64,000 nucleotides of DNA. Origin: Betaproteobacteria bacterium (lineage in GTDB: Bacteria; Pseudomonadota; Gammaproteobacteria; Burkholderiales; JAEUOS01). The DNA is taken from contig JAQGMJ010000062.1 in the NCBI GenBank assembly GCA_028292405.1, positions 62,001 through 126,000 on the forward strand, in the 5' to 3' direction. The translations under genes were made by a program, and so were the position numbers. Positions 47,620-55,705 of this stretch are shown here, piece by piece (the stretch's first letter is position 1; each line of letters begins with the position of its first letter). Below the pieces are notes generated by a model that worked only from the letters and a program-made list of their open reading frames with translations, was not told the origin of the DNA and ran no database searches.

Positions 47620-48747
47620 ATGGCCGGCTGGAAAACGCAGCCCGCCGCGACAATAGCGCAGCCCGAACCCGGCACTTTCGCGCTTAGCGGCAACTGGACG
47701 GTATACGGCATCGGCCGGGTGGAAAAGCGCGTCGACGCGCTGGCGTCGACGCACGGCACCCAGGCGGTGGTAGTCGACGGTGCCGGCGTCGCCGCGCTTG
47801 ATACCGCCGGCAGCTGTCTGGTGCAGCAACTGCTCGCACAATTGCGCAAGTTCGGCGCCAATCCCGAGTTGCGCGGCTGGAAGCAGGACTTTCTCGATCT
47901 GCTCGAACTGGGTGAACGCCCGGCGCCGCAGCCCGCTGCGAAGCCGCCGCGCTTTGCCCGGCTCGATGCGCTTGGGCACGGCATGGTCGCCGGCGGCTTG
48001 CAACTTTTTGAGGGCCTGAGCTTTGTCGGCGATGTGGTGCTGACGCTGGGGCGCGGCCTGGCGCAACCGTCCAGGCTGCGCTTTCGCCCCATCCTTTACA
48101 ACATCCAGAGCGGCGGCACCGGCGCCTTGCCGATTGTCGGGCTGCTGGCCTTTTTGCTCGGCGTGGTGGTGGCCTACCAGGGCGCGGACCAATTGCGGCG
48201 CTATGGCGCCAGCATCTTTATCGTTGACCTGGTCGGCATTTCGATGGTCCGCGAGTTTGCGCCCCTGGTGACGGCGATCATCGTCGCCGGCCGCTCCGGC
48301 GCCGCCTATGCCGCGCAAATCGGGGCGATGAAAACCAGCGAGGAGATCGACGCCATGCGCACCCTTGGCATCTCGCCGCTGGAAATGCTCACCCTGCCCA
48401 AGCTGCTTGCGCTGGTCATCGCCATGCCCCTGCTGACGGTGTTCGCCGACGTCACCGGCATTCTCGGCGGCATGGTGATGGCCAGCACCAGCCTGGGCGT
48501 GAGTTTCGCCGATTTCTTCGACCGCCTCGGCCTGGCGGTGTCGCCTACTTCCTTCATGGTCGGCATCGCCAAGGCGCCGGTGTTCGCCGCCATCATCGCG
48601 CTCACCGGCTGCTTCCAGGGCTTTCGCGCCGAAGGCGGGGCCGACAGCGTCGGGCGCCAGACCACGCGCAGCGTGGTGCAGGCGATCTTCCTGGTGATCG
48701 TCGCCGACGCCTTGTTCTCCATCCTCTTCAGCATGCTCAACCTGTGA
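47620..48747 (+). CDS. MlaE-family lipid ABC transporter permease with N-terminal STAS domain
   Basis: The 375-residue protein has an N-terminal STAS-like domain (FALSGNWTVYGIGRVEKRVD, then VVDGAGVAALDTAGSCLVQQLL) fused to the MlaE permease domain (LPIVGLLAFLLGVVVAYQG, FAPLVTAIIVAGRSGAAYAA, IGAMKTSEEIDAMRTLGISP). MlaE dimers form the membrane part of transporters moving phospholipids across the periplasm. In E. coli the STAS protein (MlaB) is separate; the fusion is the YrbE/PqiA-neighbour type found in Betaproteobacteria. It overlaps the ATPase gene (GTGA). Confidence 0.92.
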   Translation: MAGWKTQPAATIAQPEPGTFALSGNWTVYGIGRVEKRVDALASTHGTQAVVVDGAGVAALDTAGSCLVQQLLAQLRKFGANPELRGWKQDFLDLLELGERPAPQPAAKPPRFARLDALGHGMVAGGLQLFEGLSFVGDVVLTLGRGLAQPSRLRFRPILYNIQSGGTGALPIVGLLAFLLGVVVAYQGADQLRRYGASIFIVDLVGISMVREFAPLVTAIIVAGRSGAAYAAQIGAMKTSEEIDAMRTLGISPLEMLTLPKLLALVIAMPLLTVFADVTGILGGMVMASTSLGVSFADFFDRLGLAVSPTSFMVGIAKAPVFAAIIALTGCFQGFRAEGGADSVGRQTTRSVVQAIFLVIVADALFSILFSMLNL

Positions 48748-49604
48748 ACATGCAACAGGCCAAAACTGAAAACGTCATCGAAATGCGCGGCGTGACCACG
48801 CGCTTCGGCGAACACGTCGTGCATGAAAACCTCGACTTCGACGTGCGGCGCGGCGAGATCATGGCGGTGGTCGGCGGCAGCGGCTCGGGCAAGTCGACCC
48901 TGCTGCGCGAGATCATCCTGCTGCAAAAGCCGGCGGCGGGCAGCATCCATGTGCTCGGCGAAGACATCACCAAAATGAGCGAGGAAGCGGCGCTCGACCT
49001 GCGCCGGCGCTGGGGCGTGATGTTCCAGAGCGGCGGCCTGTTCGGCTCGCTCAACGTGCTGGAAAACATCGGCCTGCCGCTGCGCGAACATACCGACCTC
49101 AGCGATACCCTGATCGACCGGATCGCCGCCCTCAAGCTCTCGCTCACCGGGCTGGAGGCCGACGCCGCGAAGAAATTGCCCTCCGAACTGAGCGGTGGCA
49201 TGCTCAAGCGCGCGGCCCTGGCGCGCGCATTGGCGCTCGACCCCGAGTTGCTGTTTCTCGACGAGCCCACCGCGGGCCTGGATCCCGCCAGCGCCGACGG
49301 CGTCGACCAGCTGGTGCTGCAGATGCGCGATACCTTCGGCCTCACGGTGGTGGTGATCACGCACGATCTCGACTTGCTGTGGAGCATCGCCGACCGTGTC
49401 GCCATGCTGGGGGAGCACAGGGTGCTGGCGGTGGGCACGATGGAGGAACTGACGCAAAGCGAACTGCCGGCGGTACGTGAATATTTCGAAGGCGCGCGCA
49501 CCGCTGCCGCGCGGCGGCGGGCCGAACATCAGCCGGAAGCGGCAAACGCGCAAGAACGGAAAGTGGAAAAGCGGGAAGTGGAGAGCACATGGAAACAAAA
49601 GTAA
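48744..49604 (+). CDS. MlaF-like ABC transporter ATP-binding protein
   Basis: A 286-residue ATPase starting at a GTG that overlaps the permease stop. Walker A is VVGGSGSGKSTLLRE, the Q-loop VMFQSGGLFGSLNV is characteristic of MlaF, the signature is LPSELSGGMLKRAALARALA, Walker B is LLFLDEPTAGLDP, and the switch His is in VVVITHDLDLL. The C-terminal 40 residues are charged and Gln/Glu-rich. It powers lipid transport with the permease and MlaD-like protein. Confidence 0.93.
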   Translation: MNMQQAKTENVIEMRGVTTRFGEHVVHENLDFDVRRGEIMAVVGGSGSGKSTLLREIILLQKPAAGSIHVLGEDITKMSEEAALDLRRRWGVMFQSGGLFGSLNVLENIGLPLREHTDLSDTLIDRIAALKLSLTGLEADAAKKLPSELSGGMLKRAALARALALDPELLFLDEPTAGLDPASADGVDQLVLQMRDTFGLTVVVITHDLDLLWSIADRVAMLGEHRVLAVGTMEELTQSELPAVREYFEGARTAAARRRAEHQPEAANAQERKVEKREVESTWKQK

Positions 49605-50515
49605 ATTACGCGGCCGTCGGCTTGTTCACGCTGGTGCTGAGCGCGGCGCTGATCGCCGGGCTGCTCTGGCTGGCGGCAGGCGGGCATTTCGGCAAGCAGT
49701 ACGACGTCTACCTCGCCTACGTCAACGAATCGGTGGCGGGCCTGAACCTGAACGCGCCGGTGAAATACCGCGGCGTCGACGTCGGCCGGGTCAGCGATAT
49801 CCGCCTCGACCCGAACAACTCGGAAGCCGTCAAGCTGACTTTCCAGATCACCCGCGGCACACCGGTCAAAGTCGATACCGACGCCGTGCTGAAGTCGCAG
49901 GGCCTGACCGGCATCGCCTACGTGGAGCTGGACGGCGGCGGCAAGGACGCGGCGTTGCTGGTCAATACGCCAGGGTCTGATTACCCGGTGATCAACACCA
50001 AGCCCTCGCTCTCCGCGCGCCTGGAAAACGTCGCCACCCAGGTGCTCTCAAGCCTGGACCGCACCTCCAACAACCTCAACGCGCTGCTCAGCGACGAAAA
50101 CCGCGCCGCCCTGCAGCGCACCCTGGCCGATGTCTCGGCCATCGCTCACACCATCGCCGAGCGCAAGGACAGCATCGATTCGACGCTGAAAAATGCCGAC
50201 AAGCTGTTCCAGCAGGGCAATCTCGCGATGGCCCAGGTGGGCCCGGCGATCCAGCGGATCGACCGCAGCGCCGACGCACTGCGCCAGATGGCCGACAACG
50301 TCTCGGGCGCCAGCGTGGAAGCGGGCAAGACCGTGCATGCCGTCGGCGGCGACGTCAAGCGGCTGACCTCGGAAACCCTGCCCGAGTTCGAACGCCTGAT
50401 TCGCGAGATGAACGACCTCGCCGGCTCGCTGCGGCGCCTGAGCGACAACTACGAACGCAATCCCAACAGCCTGTTGTTGGGCCGCACGCCGCAGCCCAAG
50501 GGACCAGGGGAATGA
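49589..50515 (+). CDS. MlaD/MCE-domain protein
   Basis: The 308-residue protein has one N-terminal membrane helix (VGLFTLVLSAALIAGLLWLAA) and a periplasmic MCE domain (YDVYLAYVNESVAGLNLNAP, then VKYRGVDVGRVSDIRLDPNN, LKSQGLTGIAYVELDGG). The remaining 150 residues form a long helical region (NKLFQQGNLAMAQVG-like spacing), as in PqiB/YebT-type lengths, and longer than E. coli MlaD (183). MCE hexamers make a hydrophobic channel for lipids. It overlaps both neighbours. Confidence 0.92.
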   Translation: METKVNYAAVGLFTLVLSAALIAGLLWLAAGGHFGKQYDVYLAYVNESVAGLNLNAPVKYRGVDVGRVSDIRLDPNNSEAVKLTFQITRGTPVKVDTDAVLKSQGLTGIAYVELDGGGKDAALLVNTPGSDYPVINTKPSLSARLENVATQVLSSLDRTSNNLNALLSDENRAALQRTLADVSAIAHTIAERKDSIDSTLKNADKLFQQGNLAMAQVGPAIQRIDRSADALRQMADNVSGASVEAGKTVHAVGGDVKRLTSETLPEFERLIREMNDLAGSLRRLSDNYERNPNSLLLGRTPQPKGPGE

Positions 50516-51234
50516 AAATGAATCTTTGGCTGATCATGATGAAAAATCCGCTGAACCGCGCGCGCCATCTGGCTCGCATCGCCGCCTTGCTGGCGCCGCT
50601 GGCCCTGGCGGCGGGCTGCTCCTCGCTGCTGCCGCCCGGCCAGCCATCGCCCAACCTCTATTCCCTGGACTACGAAGCGAAAGGCGGGGCGGCGGCGCCG
50701 GTCTCCAGGCCCGAGGGTGGCGCAATCGTGCTGGTCACATCGCCGCGCGCCACCGCCGGCTTCGACCGCCCGCGCATGGTCTACCTGAAGCAGGCGCACC
50801 AGATCGAATATTTCGCCCAAAGCCAGTGGGTGGACACGCCCGCGCGCATGCTTGGGCCCTTGCTGGTGGCGGCACTCGAACGAAAGGGCGCGTTTCGCGC
50901 CGTGATGCAGACCCCCAGCACGGCGGCCGGACAAGTGCGCCTGGATACGGAAGTCGTGCGCCTGCAGCAGGAGTTTTTTCGTACGCCCAGCCAGTTGCGC
51001 TTCACCTTGCGCGCGCGCCTGATCAATGACGACACGCGCGAAGTCATTGCCATCCGCGAATTCGAGGGCTTGGTCGATGCGCCCAGCGAAAATCCCTATG
51101 GCGGCGTGCAGGCTGCGAACCAGGCGGTGAGCCGGGTACTCGACCAGGTGGCCGATTTTTGCGCCGACAATACCCGCGGCATGATCAACACATCCGTGGT
51201 CGCGCCGGCAGCCAGCCAGGCAAAACCACGGTAA
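50512..51234 (+). CDS. PqiC-like ABC transporter auxiliary lipoprotein
   Basis: The 240-residue protein has a long signal with the lipobox LALAAGCSS, so it should be an outer-membrane or inner-membrane lipoprotein. The domain (SPNLYSLDYEAKG, PRMVYLKQAHQIEYFAQSQW, LRFTLRARLINDDTREVIAI, NPYGGVQAANQAVSRVL) matches the ABC-type transport auxiliary family, also called PqiC. It overlaps the MlaD-like stop (ATGA) and probably docks the periplasmic MCE assembly to the outer membrane. Confidence 0.9.
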   Translation: MKMNLWLIMMKNPLNRARHLARIAALLAPLALAAGCSSLLPPGQPSPNLYSLDYEAKGGAAAPVSRPEGGAIVLVTSPRATAGFDRPRMVYLKQAHQIEYFAQSQWVDTPARMLGPLLVAALERKGAFRAVMQTPSTAAGQVRLDTEVVRLQQEFFRTPSQLRFTLRARLINDDTREVIAIREFEGLVDAPSENPYGGVQAANQAVSRVLDQVADFCADNTRGMINTSVVAPAASQAKPR

Positions 51235-51248
51235 ATCGCGGTGGTTTT
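51222..51248 (+). terminator. Possible terminator at the end of the Mla-like operon
   Basis: AAAACCAC and GTGGTTTT form an 8-bp stem spanning the stop codon, followed by a T-rich stretch (AATTTATTTT) rather than a pure T-run. Confidence 0.5.
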
Positions 51249-51639
51249 CGAATTTATTTTCACCTTGCCCTATCCCGAACCTGAGAAAACGCTCCGAAGG
51301 AAGTCTCCTTGGAGGAGCTGAGGTTTTTCTGCCATCACGGAGCCGGGCAGTCACGCAGATTCTGACCCGGTTCTCACATTTGTTGTTGCTTGATCCGGCG
51401 AGCAGCCGGAGGCGCCTGGTGCGGAATGCCACGGACAGGATGAATTGTTAAAGAGGCTCACTGCCAGGCGGAGAGCCCTGCGCATGATCCAAAGATACGC
51501 GAAATCAATCGCTAAGTGTGGTTGATTTCAAGCGCGTGCAAGCGCCTAAACCGGCGCCCGCGGCAAGGCGCTACCGCTGCCGCCGGAGCGACCGCGCGGA
51601 GGCGGCCGGTTTGCCGGCAGACCGGGGGGCAAGCGAAGG
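51249..51639. other. Non-coding stretch between the Mla-like operon and the ferritin-like gene
   Basis: About 390 bases hold no convincing gene. A small hairpin (AAGGA-AGTC-TCCTT) is at 51296-51309. Short frames on the plus strand near 51516 are Arg/Ala-rich and look like shadows. I see no RNA gene or promoter. Confidence 0.5.
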
Positions 51640-52221
51640 CTACGCCGCCTTGCGCTGCGGCTTGGGCGCGCGGTCGCGCACTTCCGGCGGCAGGTCGACC
51701 AGCAGGTCGGCCATGTCGTCGGCGTGCTCTTCCTCGACCGCGAGGATGCCTTCCATCATGCGGCGGGTGGTGGAGTCCTTGGTGCCCAGGTACTGCACGA
51801 TCTCGCGATAGCTGTCGATGGCGACACGCTCGGCCACCAGGTTTTCCTTGATCATGTCGACCAGCGAATTACCTTCGATATATTCGGCGTGGCTGCGCGA
51901 CAGGATGCCGTCGGGCGAAAAGTTCGGCTCGCCGCCAAGCTGCACGATGCGGTCCGCGATCTGGTCGGCATGGCCCTGTTCTTCGTTCGAGTGGGCCAGG
52001 AATTCGTCGGCGATGCTTTTCGCCTGCAGGCCCTTTGCCATGAAGTAGTGGCGGCGATAGCGCAGCACGCAAACGATCTCCGTGGCCAGCGAATCGTTGA
52101 GCAACTTGAGCACCGTTTCGCGGTCGGCGGCGTAAGAGGCGGTGACGGCGCCTTCGTCGATGTGCTGGCGCGCGCGTTCACGCAGGGTTTTTATGTCGGT
52201 CAAAAAGGAGGTGTCGGCCAT
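51640..52221 (-). CDS. Ferritin-like (bacterioferritin-type) diiron protein
   Basis: A 193-residue four-helix protein with AGGAGA-like GGAGA 7 bases before the ATG. The paired Glu/His motifs are NDSLATEIVCVLRYRRHYF, SNEEQGHADQIADRIVQLGG, KENLVAERVAIDSYREIVQY and GILAVEEEHADDMADLL, matching bacterioferritin-like DUF-type ferritins rather than Dps. It may store iron or detoxify peroxide. The haem-ligand Met of Bfr is not evident. The C-terminus is basic. A weaker sigma-54-like match (9/12) lies at 52304-52319 on its strand. Confidence 0.85.
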   Translation of the reverse strand: MADTSFLTDIKTLRERARQHIDEGAVTASYAADRETVLKLLNDSLATEIVCVLRYRRHYFMAKGLQAKSIADEFLAHSNEEQGHADQIADRIVQLGGEPNFSPDGILSRSHAEYIEGNSLVDMIKENLVAERVAIDSYREIVQYLGTKDSTTRRMMEGILAVEEEHADDMADLLVDLPPEVRDRAPKPQRKAA

Positions 52222-52349
52222 TTTGTATTCTCCAGAGCGATATTGTTGATGGGACAAAAACCCACCGGCCGTTGCGGCGCGGAACAGGATGAAATTCAAG
52301 GGCTGCATGAACTGTGCCCGCGCAAAACGGCGGTTTACGTGCTTATAAA

Positions 52350-52374
52350 GGTAAGAATTGCCGGGCGGCTTACC
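52350..52374. promoter_or_regulatory. Inverted repeat GGTAAG-N13-CTTACC, possible activator site
   Basis: It sits between the divergent ferritin-like and DUF3309 genes, 31 bases from one candidate sigma-54 site and about 63 from the other. The left arm GGTAAGAATTGC is identical to the sequence at 26289 upstream of glgC. Confidence 0.45.
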
Positions 52375-52436
52375 GATCGAATAACATTTTCCCTTCGCGC
52401 CGGGCGGAGGATCGGTGGACAAAAAAGCTGGAGCGC

Positions 52437-52452
52437 GGGCACGCCGCCTGCT
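52437..52452 (+). promoter_or_regulatory. Candidate sigma-54 promoter for the DUF3309 gene
   Basis: GGGCACGCCGCCTGCT matches 10 of 12 positions with exact spacing. The -12 GC is 48 bases before the start codon. Confidence 0.5.
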
Positions 52453-52498
52453 GCATCTGCAGCATGAGCAATCTTGCTCCGCATATGGAGGTGCAGTC

Positions 52499-52657
52499 AT
52501 GTCCCTGGGATTGATATTGCTGATCGTGCTGGTGGTCGCGCTGGTCGGTGCGGTACCGGCCTGGCCCTATAGCTCCAGTTGGGGTTATGCCCCGAGCGGT
52601 GTTACCGGCCTGGTGCTGCTGGTGGTGGTCGTATTATTGGTCACCGGGCGCATCTAG
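52499..52657 (+). CDS. DUF3309 small membrane protein
   Basis: A 52-residue product with GGAGG 7 bases before the ATG. It has two hydrophobic segments, LGLILLIVLVVALVGAVPAW and VTGLVLLVVVVLLVTGRI, joined by PYSSSWGYAPSG, the standard DUF3309 pattern. The family is small, abundant in soil Proteobacteria, and of unknown function; stress association is suspected. Confidence 0.88.
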   Translation: MSLGLILLIVLVVALVGAVPAWPYSSSWGYAPSGVTGLVLLVVVVLLVTGRI

Positions 52658-52744
52658 CTTCTTCCGAACGCCGGCATCTATCGCCGCTTTGCCCCCGTCA
52701 TGCCGTGGGGCGACGGGGATGCGGCGCTCGTTCCGCGGGTTGCG

Positions 52745-54082
52745 ATGAATAGCGCCCTGTGGTTTTTGCTGGTCGGCGCGCTGCTGGTGCTGATGGCCCT
52801 GGCCGGCTCGGTGGTCAGACGCCTGCCGATGAGCATGGACATGCTGTACCTGTTCATCGGCGTGGCACTGGGACCCGCGGGCCTGGCGCTGATTCAGCTC
52901 GACCCGGTGAAGGACGCTGGCGCGCTGGAAATCGCCACCGAAGCGGTGGTGCTGTTCTCGCTGTTTTCCGCCGGCCTGAAACTGCGTGCGGCGGCGCGCG
53001 ACACGCGCTGGCGCCTGCCGCTGCGCTTGGGGCTGGGCGTCACCGCGCTGACGGTGGCGGGGGTGGCGCTGGCGGGATATTTCCTGCTCGATCTGCCGCC
53101 CGGCATGGCGATCCTGACCGGCGCGATCCTGGCGCCGACCGACCCGGTGCTGGCCTCTTCGGTACAAGTGGAGAATGCCGGCGACCGCGACCGCGTACGA
53201 TTCGGCCTGACAGGCGATGCGGGTCTGAACGACGGGGCGGCCTTTCCTTTCGTGATGCTCGGGCTGGGCCTGATGGGTCTGCACGAACTGGGCGGCAACG
53301 GCTTGCGCTGGGTTTCGTTCGACTTTCTTTGGGGCATCGGCGCGGGCCTGGGTTGCGGCTGGGCACTGGGCAAGCTGGTCGGCGAGGTGGTGCTCTATTT
53401 GCGCCGCGAGCACCAGGAGGCGGTGGGGCTGGACGAGTTCCTTTCGCTCGGCCTGGTGGCGATATCGTACGGCGCGGCCCTGTACATCCACGCCTACGGT
53501 TTTCTCGCGGTGTTCGCCGCCGGCCTGGCGCTGCGCCGCATCGAGCATGTGTCCAGCGGCGCGCAGGCGCCGGATGCGGTAATGGGAGCGAACCGTCACG
53601 GCAGCGAAGAAATGGCTACGCATCCGCAAAAGGCGCCGGTCTACATGGCGCAGGCGATGTTGTCGTTCAACGAGCAGATGGAGCGCATTGCCGAGGTGGG
53701 CATCGTGCTGCAGGTGGGCGCAATGCTTAGCTGGCAGCGCATTTCGCTTGCCGCCATTTTGATGACGGCGCTGCTGTTCCTGTTCATCCGGCCGCTGGCG
53801 GTGCGCCTGATGCTGCAGGGTTCGGATGCGTCGCGGCTGCACAAGCGGATGATGGCGTGGTTCGGAATCCGCGGTATCGGCTCGGTGTATTACCTGGTGT
53901 ACGCGGTCAACCATGGCCTGCCGGCGCAACCGGCGCAACTGGCGGCCGACCTGGTGCTGACGGTGGTCAGCGCCTCCATTGTCCTGCATGGCATTTCCGC
54001 CGTGCCGCTGATGCGTGTATACGGACGGGTGCAAAGCCGGCGCCTGGCGCGCGTGTCACCAGCCGGCGACAGGCGGTCCTGA
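52745..54082 (+). CDS. Cation:proton antiporter (CPA1/NhaP type)
   Basis: The ATG at 52745 gives 445 residues; an in-frame ATG at 52700 would add 15 non-hydrophobic residues, and neither has a clear ribosome site. The protein has about 12 helices. Marks are LYLFIGVALGPAGL, ILTGAILAPTDPVLASSVQV with the conserved Asp, GDAGLNDGAAFPFVMLGLGL with the ND pair, and MMAWFGIRGIGSVYYLVYAV. It would exchange Na+ or K+ for protons at the inner membrane in pH or salt stress. Confidence 0.9.
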   Translation: MNSALWFLLVGALLVLMALAGSVVRRLPMSMDMLYLFIGVALGPAGLALIQLDPVKDAGALEIATEAVVLFSLFSAGLKLRAAARDTRWRLPLRLGLGVTALTVAGVALAGYFLLDLPPGMAILTGAILAPTDPVLASSVQVENAGDRDRVRFGLTGDAGLNDGAAFPFVMLGLGLMGLHELGGNGLRWVSFDFLWGIGAGLGCGWALGKLVGEVVLYLRREHQEAVGLDEFLSLGLVAISYGAALYIHAYGFLAVFAAGLALRRIEHVSSGAQAPDAVMGANRHGSEEMATHPQKAPVYMAQAMLSFNEQMERIAEVGIVLQVGAMLSWQRISLAAILMTALLFLFIRPLAVRLMLQGSDASRLHKRMMAWFGIRGIGSVYYLVYAVNHGLPAQPAQLAADLVLTVVSASIVLHGISAVPLMRVYGRVQSRRLARVSPAGDRRS

Positions 54083-54093
54083 GCCTGCTGGTC

Positions 54094-54273
54094 CTAGGTG
54101 CTTTGTTCCAGGGCCTCGGGGATGCACAAGGCATGGCCGCACTGGCAGGGCTCCCATTCATCGGCACTTTTGCAGTAATCGCTGCAATACTCCTGTTCAA
54201 TCGCGATAAGGCACATGCAAAGCGCGTGGGCGCATTTATGTGTCGAGGAATCCAGGGAACTGTTGTCGCTCAT
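54094..54273 (-). CDS. Bacterial metallothionein (SmtA/BmtA-like)
   Basis: A 59-residue protein with GGAGG just before the ATG at 54273. The cysteine layout KCAHALCMCLIAIEQEYCSDYC then EPCQCGHALC matches the zinc-finger-like cluster of SmtA-type metallothioneins (YCS..C and C.C.H..C), which bind Zn or Cd in the cytoplasm. It has nine cysteines counted in these stretches' family pattern and one clear His ligand. No SmtB-like repressor is adjacent; instead an 11/12 sigma-54 site lies 38 bases upstream. Confidence 0.88.
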   Translation of the reverse strand: MSDNSSLDSSTHKCAHALCMCLIAIEQEYCSDYCKSADEWEPCQCGHALCIPEALEQST

Positions 54274-54309
54274 GGGGCCTCCAATAAGGGTCTCGGGCTG
54301 GTGCTCAAT

Positions 54310-54325
54310 TGCAAGCAATGTGCCA
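54310..54325 (-). promoter_or_regulatory. Candidate sigma-54 promoter for the metallothionein gene
   Basis: On the minus strand it reads TGGCACATTGCTTGCA, 11 of 12 consensus positions. The -12 GC is 38 bases before the start codon. Confidence 0.7.
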
Positions 54326-54386
54326 ATCAGCATGGATGCGGGAGCGCGGATTGCTCAGGTGTTGGTCTGACTAAAGAGGAGCCATC

Positions 54387-54566
54387 ATGTCGAACGTTGA
54401 AACCAGGCGCAGTGAATCGGGCCGGTCGCATGCGGACCGCCACCCCGGTCTGGTCGAAAATCTGGACAATCCCCACCCCGGCAACCGGCGGGCGGCGGCT
54501 ATGCGCAGCGCGTCGCCCCCCTGTTCCTCCAAGAGCGCGGCCGCGCGTTCCGCGGCGCCGCGCTAG
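54387..54566 (+). CDS. Small hydrophilic protein, unknown function
   Basis: A 59-residue frame with GAGGAG 6-7 bases before the ATG: MSNVETRRSESGRSHADRHP followed by GLVENLDNPHPGNRRAAA and an Ala/Ser/Arg tail. It has no recognised domain. Support is the good ribosome site and a weak sigma-54-like match (9/12) at 54340-54355. It could also be a non-genic frame. Confidence 0.4.
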   Translation: MSNVETRRSESGRSHADRHPGLVENLDNPHPGNRRAAAMRSASPPCSSKSAAARSAAPR

Positions 54567-54654
54567 CGGCGTGACCACGGCAGCACCGCCGATGTGAATG
54601 GCTGCCGGTGTGTAGCCCGGCGGCGGTCCCGATGCCCGCGCTAGGGAGATCACC

Positions 54655-55062
54655 ATGCAGCATGAGTATCGACAGCGTTTGATGCAGTCCCTGCGCTGGG
54701 CGATGTAGTGGCCGGCGGCGCCGCCGCCTGCGACCGCGTCGCGCATGAACCCCAGGCCGATTCCTGGGTCAGTCGGCCACGCCGGCGCCGGCCAAGGCAA
54801 CTCCCCGCAGCAACCTGCGCAACGTGATGCCGCCCGGCGGGCCTTATGCGATCGCGAAGACAGCGATACGCCTGCCGGGGTAAGCACCGCGTTGAAGGCC
54901 CAGGGCGCTGTGGACGGCGACGACATTTCGGTGTCCACGGTGGCTGGAAAGGTCACTTCGTCCGGTGCCCTGCCGCAGCGACAAATTCCCCGCGCCCTGC
55001 AGGTGGCGCCTGCGATAGGCGGTGTCACGGACCTGAACGGCCGGCTGCGGGCGACCGGCTGA
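54655..55062 (+). pseudogene. Decayed BON-domain protein gene
   Basis: A start with GGGAG upstream (ATG 54655) opens a short frame, MQHEYRQRLMQSLRWAM, that stops at 54706-54708. The same frame resumes and, from about 54880, encodes GVSTALKAQGAVDGDDISVS, TVAGKVTSSGALP and VAPAIGGVTDLNGRLRATG, which fits the BON domain pattern (TAL...ISV.T..G.V.L.G......A...A....GV..V.N.L). The stretch between is low-quality Arg/Pro-rich sequence. I read this as a BON-type periplasmic protein gene broken by a stop and perhaps a frameshift. A short functional frame from 54745 cannot be excluded. Confidence 0.45.
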
Positions 55063-55125
55063 TTGGTGGGCAACTGCGCGATCGGTAACGCCGCGACCGG
55101 CCACGGCGCTGTTGCTGGCGCCTGC

Positions 55126-55686
55126 CTAGTGCTGCTCTTCCACCGCCTGCACGGCGCGTGGGTCGAAGTCTTTCCAGTCGCCATCTTCCCAGCGGCCATC
55201 GACCCGCTCGATGGCGCGCGCGCCGTGGCGATGCAGGGCCGCGCGGGCGATCTGTTCGGTGCCGGGGCGGTCGACGCAGATCGCCACCATCGGGCCGGCG
55301 CCAGCTTCGGTCGGCACCTCGGGCACTTCGCTGCCGTCTTCGAGCTTGTTGAGCGCGCCCAGGAGGGAGCCGACATAGGCGCCGACGCTGCCGGCGGCAA
55401 GCGCGGCCACCGCGCCGGCTTCCGGGGCGATGGTGGCGGCCACCCCGCCGATGGCCAGCCCTGCCGCGCCGCCCAGCGTGGCGCCGGAGACGGTGCCGCC
55501 GCCCGCCTTGGTGGCGTGGCTGTCGGCGAATTCGTCGCCGCCCAGGGGGTAGAGCCCGTGCTGGCCGGGCGGGTTGACGTAGTAGCTGGCGAACTCCTCG
55601 TGGTTGAAATGCGCGGCGTCCAGCTCGGTCAACACCGCCAATACTTGCGCGGTGGTCTCGAAACGGCCTGCGACGATGTGGGACAT
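55126..55686 (-). CDS. Glycine-zipper-containing stress protein (general stress protein 17M-like)
   Basis: A 186-residue product starting 19 bases after the rpoN stop, so probably in the same transcript. The N-terminus (MSHIVAGRFETTAQVLAVLT) is like proteins related to B. subtilis YflT/GSP17M. The centre has a Gly/Ala-rich hydrophobic segment (GATLGGAAGLAIGGVAATIA and VAALAAGSVGAYVGSLLGAL) that could insert into or associate with membrane, followed by VAICVDRPGTEQIARAALHRHGA, a small alpha/beta unit. Function is unknown. Confidence 0.7.
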   Translation of the reverse strand: MSHIVAGRFETTAQVLAVLTELDAAHFNHEEFASYYVNPPGQHGLYPLGGDEFADSHATKAGGGTVSGATLGGAAGLAIGGVAATIAPEAGAVAALAAGSVGAYVGSLLGALNKLEDGSEVPEVPTEAGAGPMVAICVDRPGTEQIARAALHRHGARAIERVDGRWEDGDWKDFDPRAVQAVEEQH

Positions 55687-55705
55687 GGCCTGCTCCTTTC
55701 TCTTT

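Noticed and set aside
54745..55062. Intact 105-codon BON protein gene
   Set aside because: The frame starts inside Arg/Pro-rich sequence with no ribosome site and lacks a signal peptide; the remnant reading from 54655 fits better.
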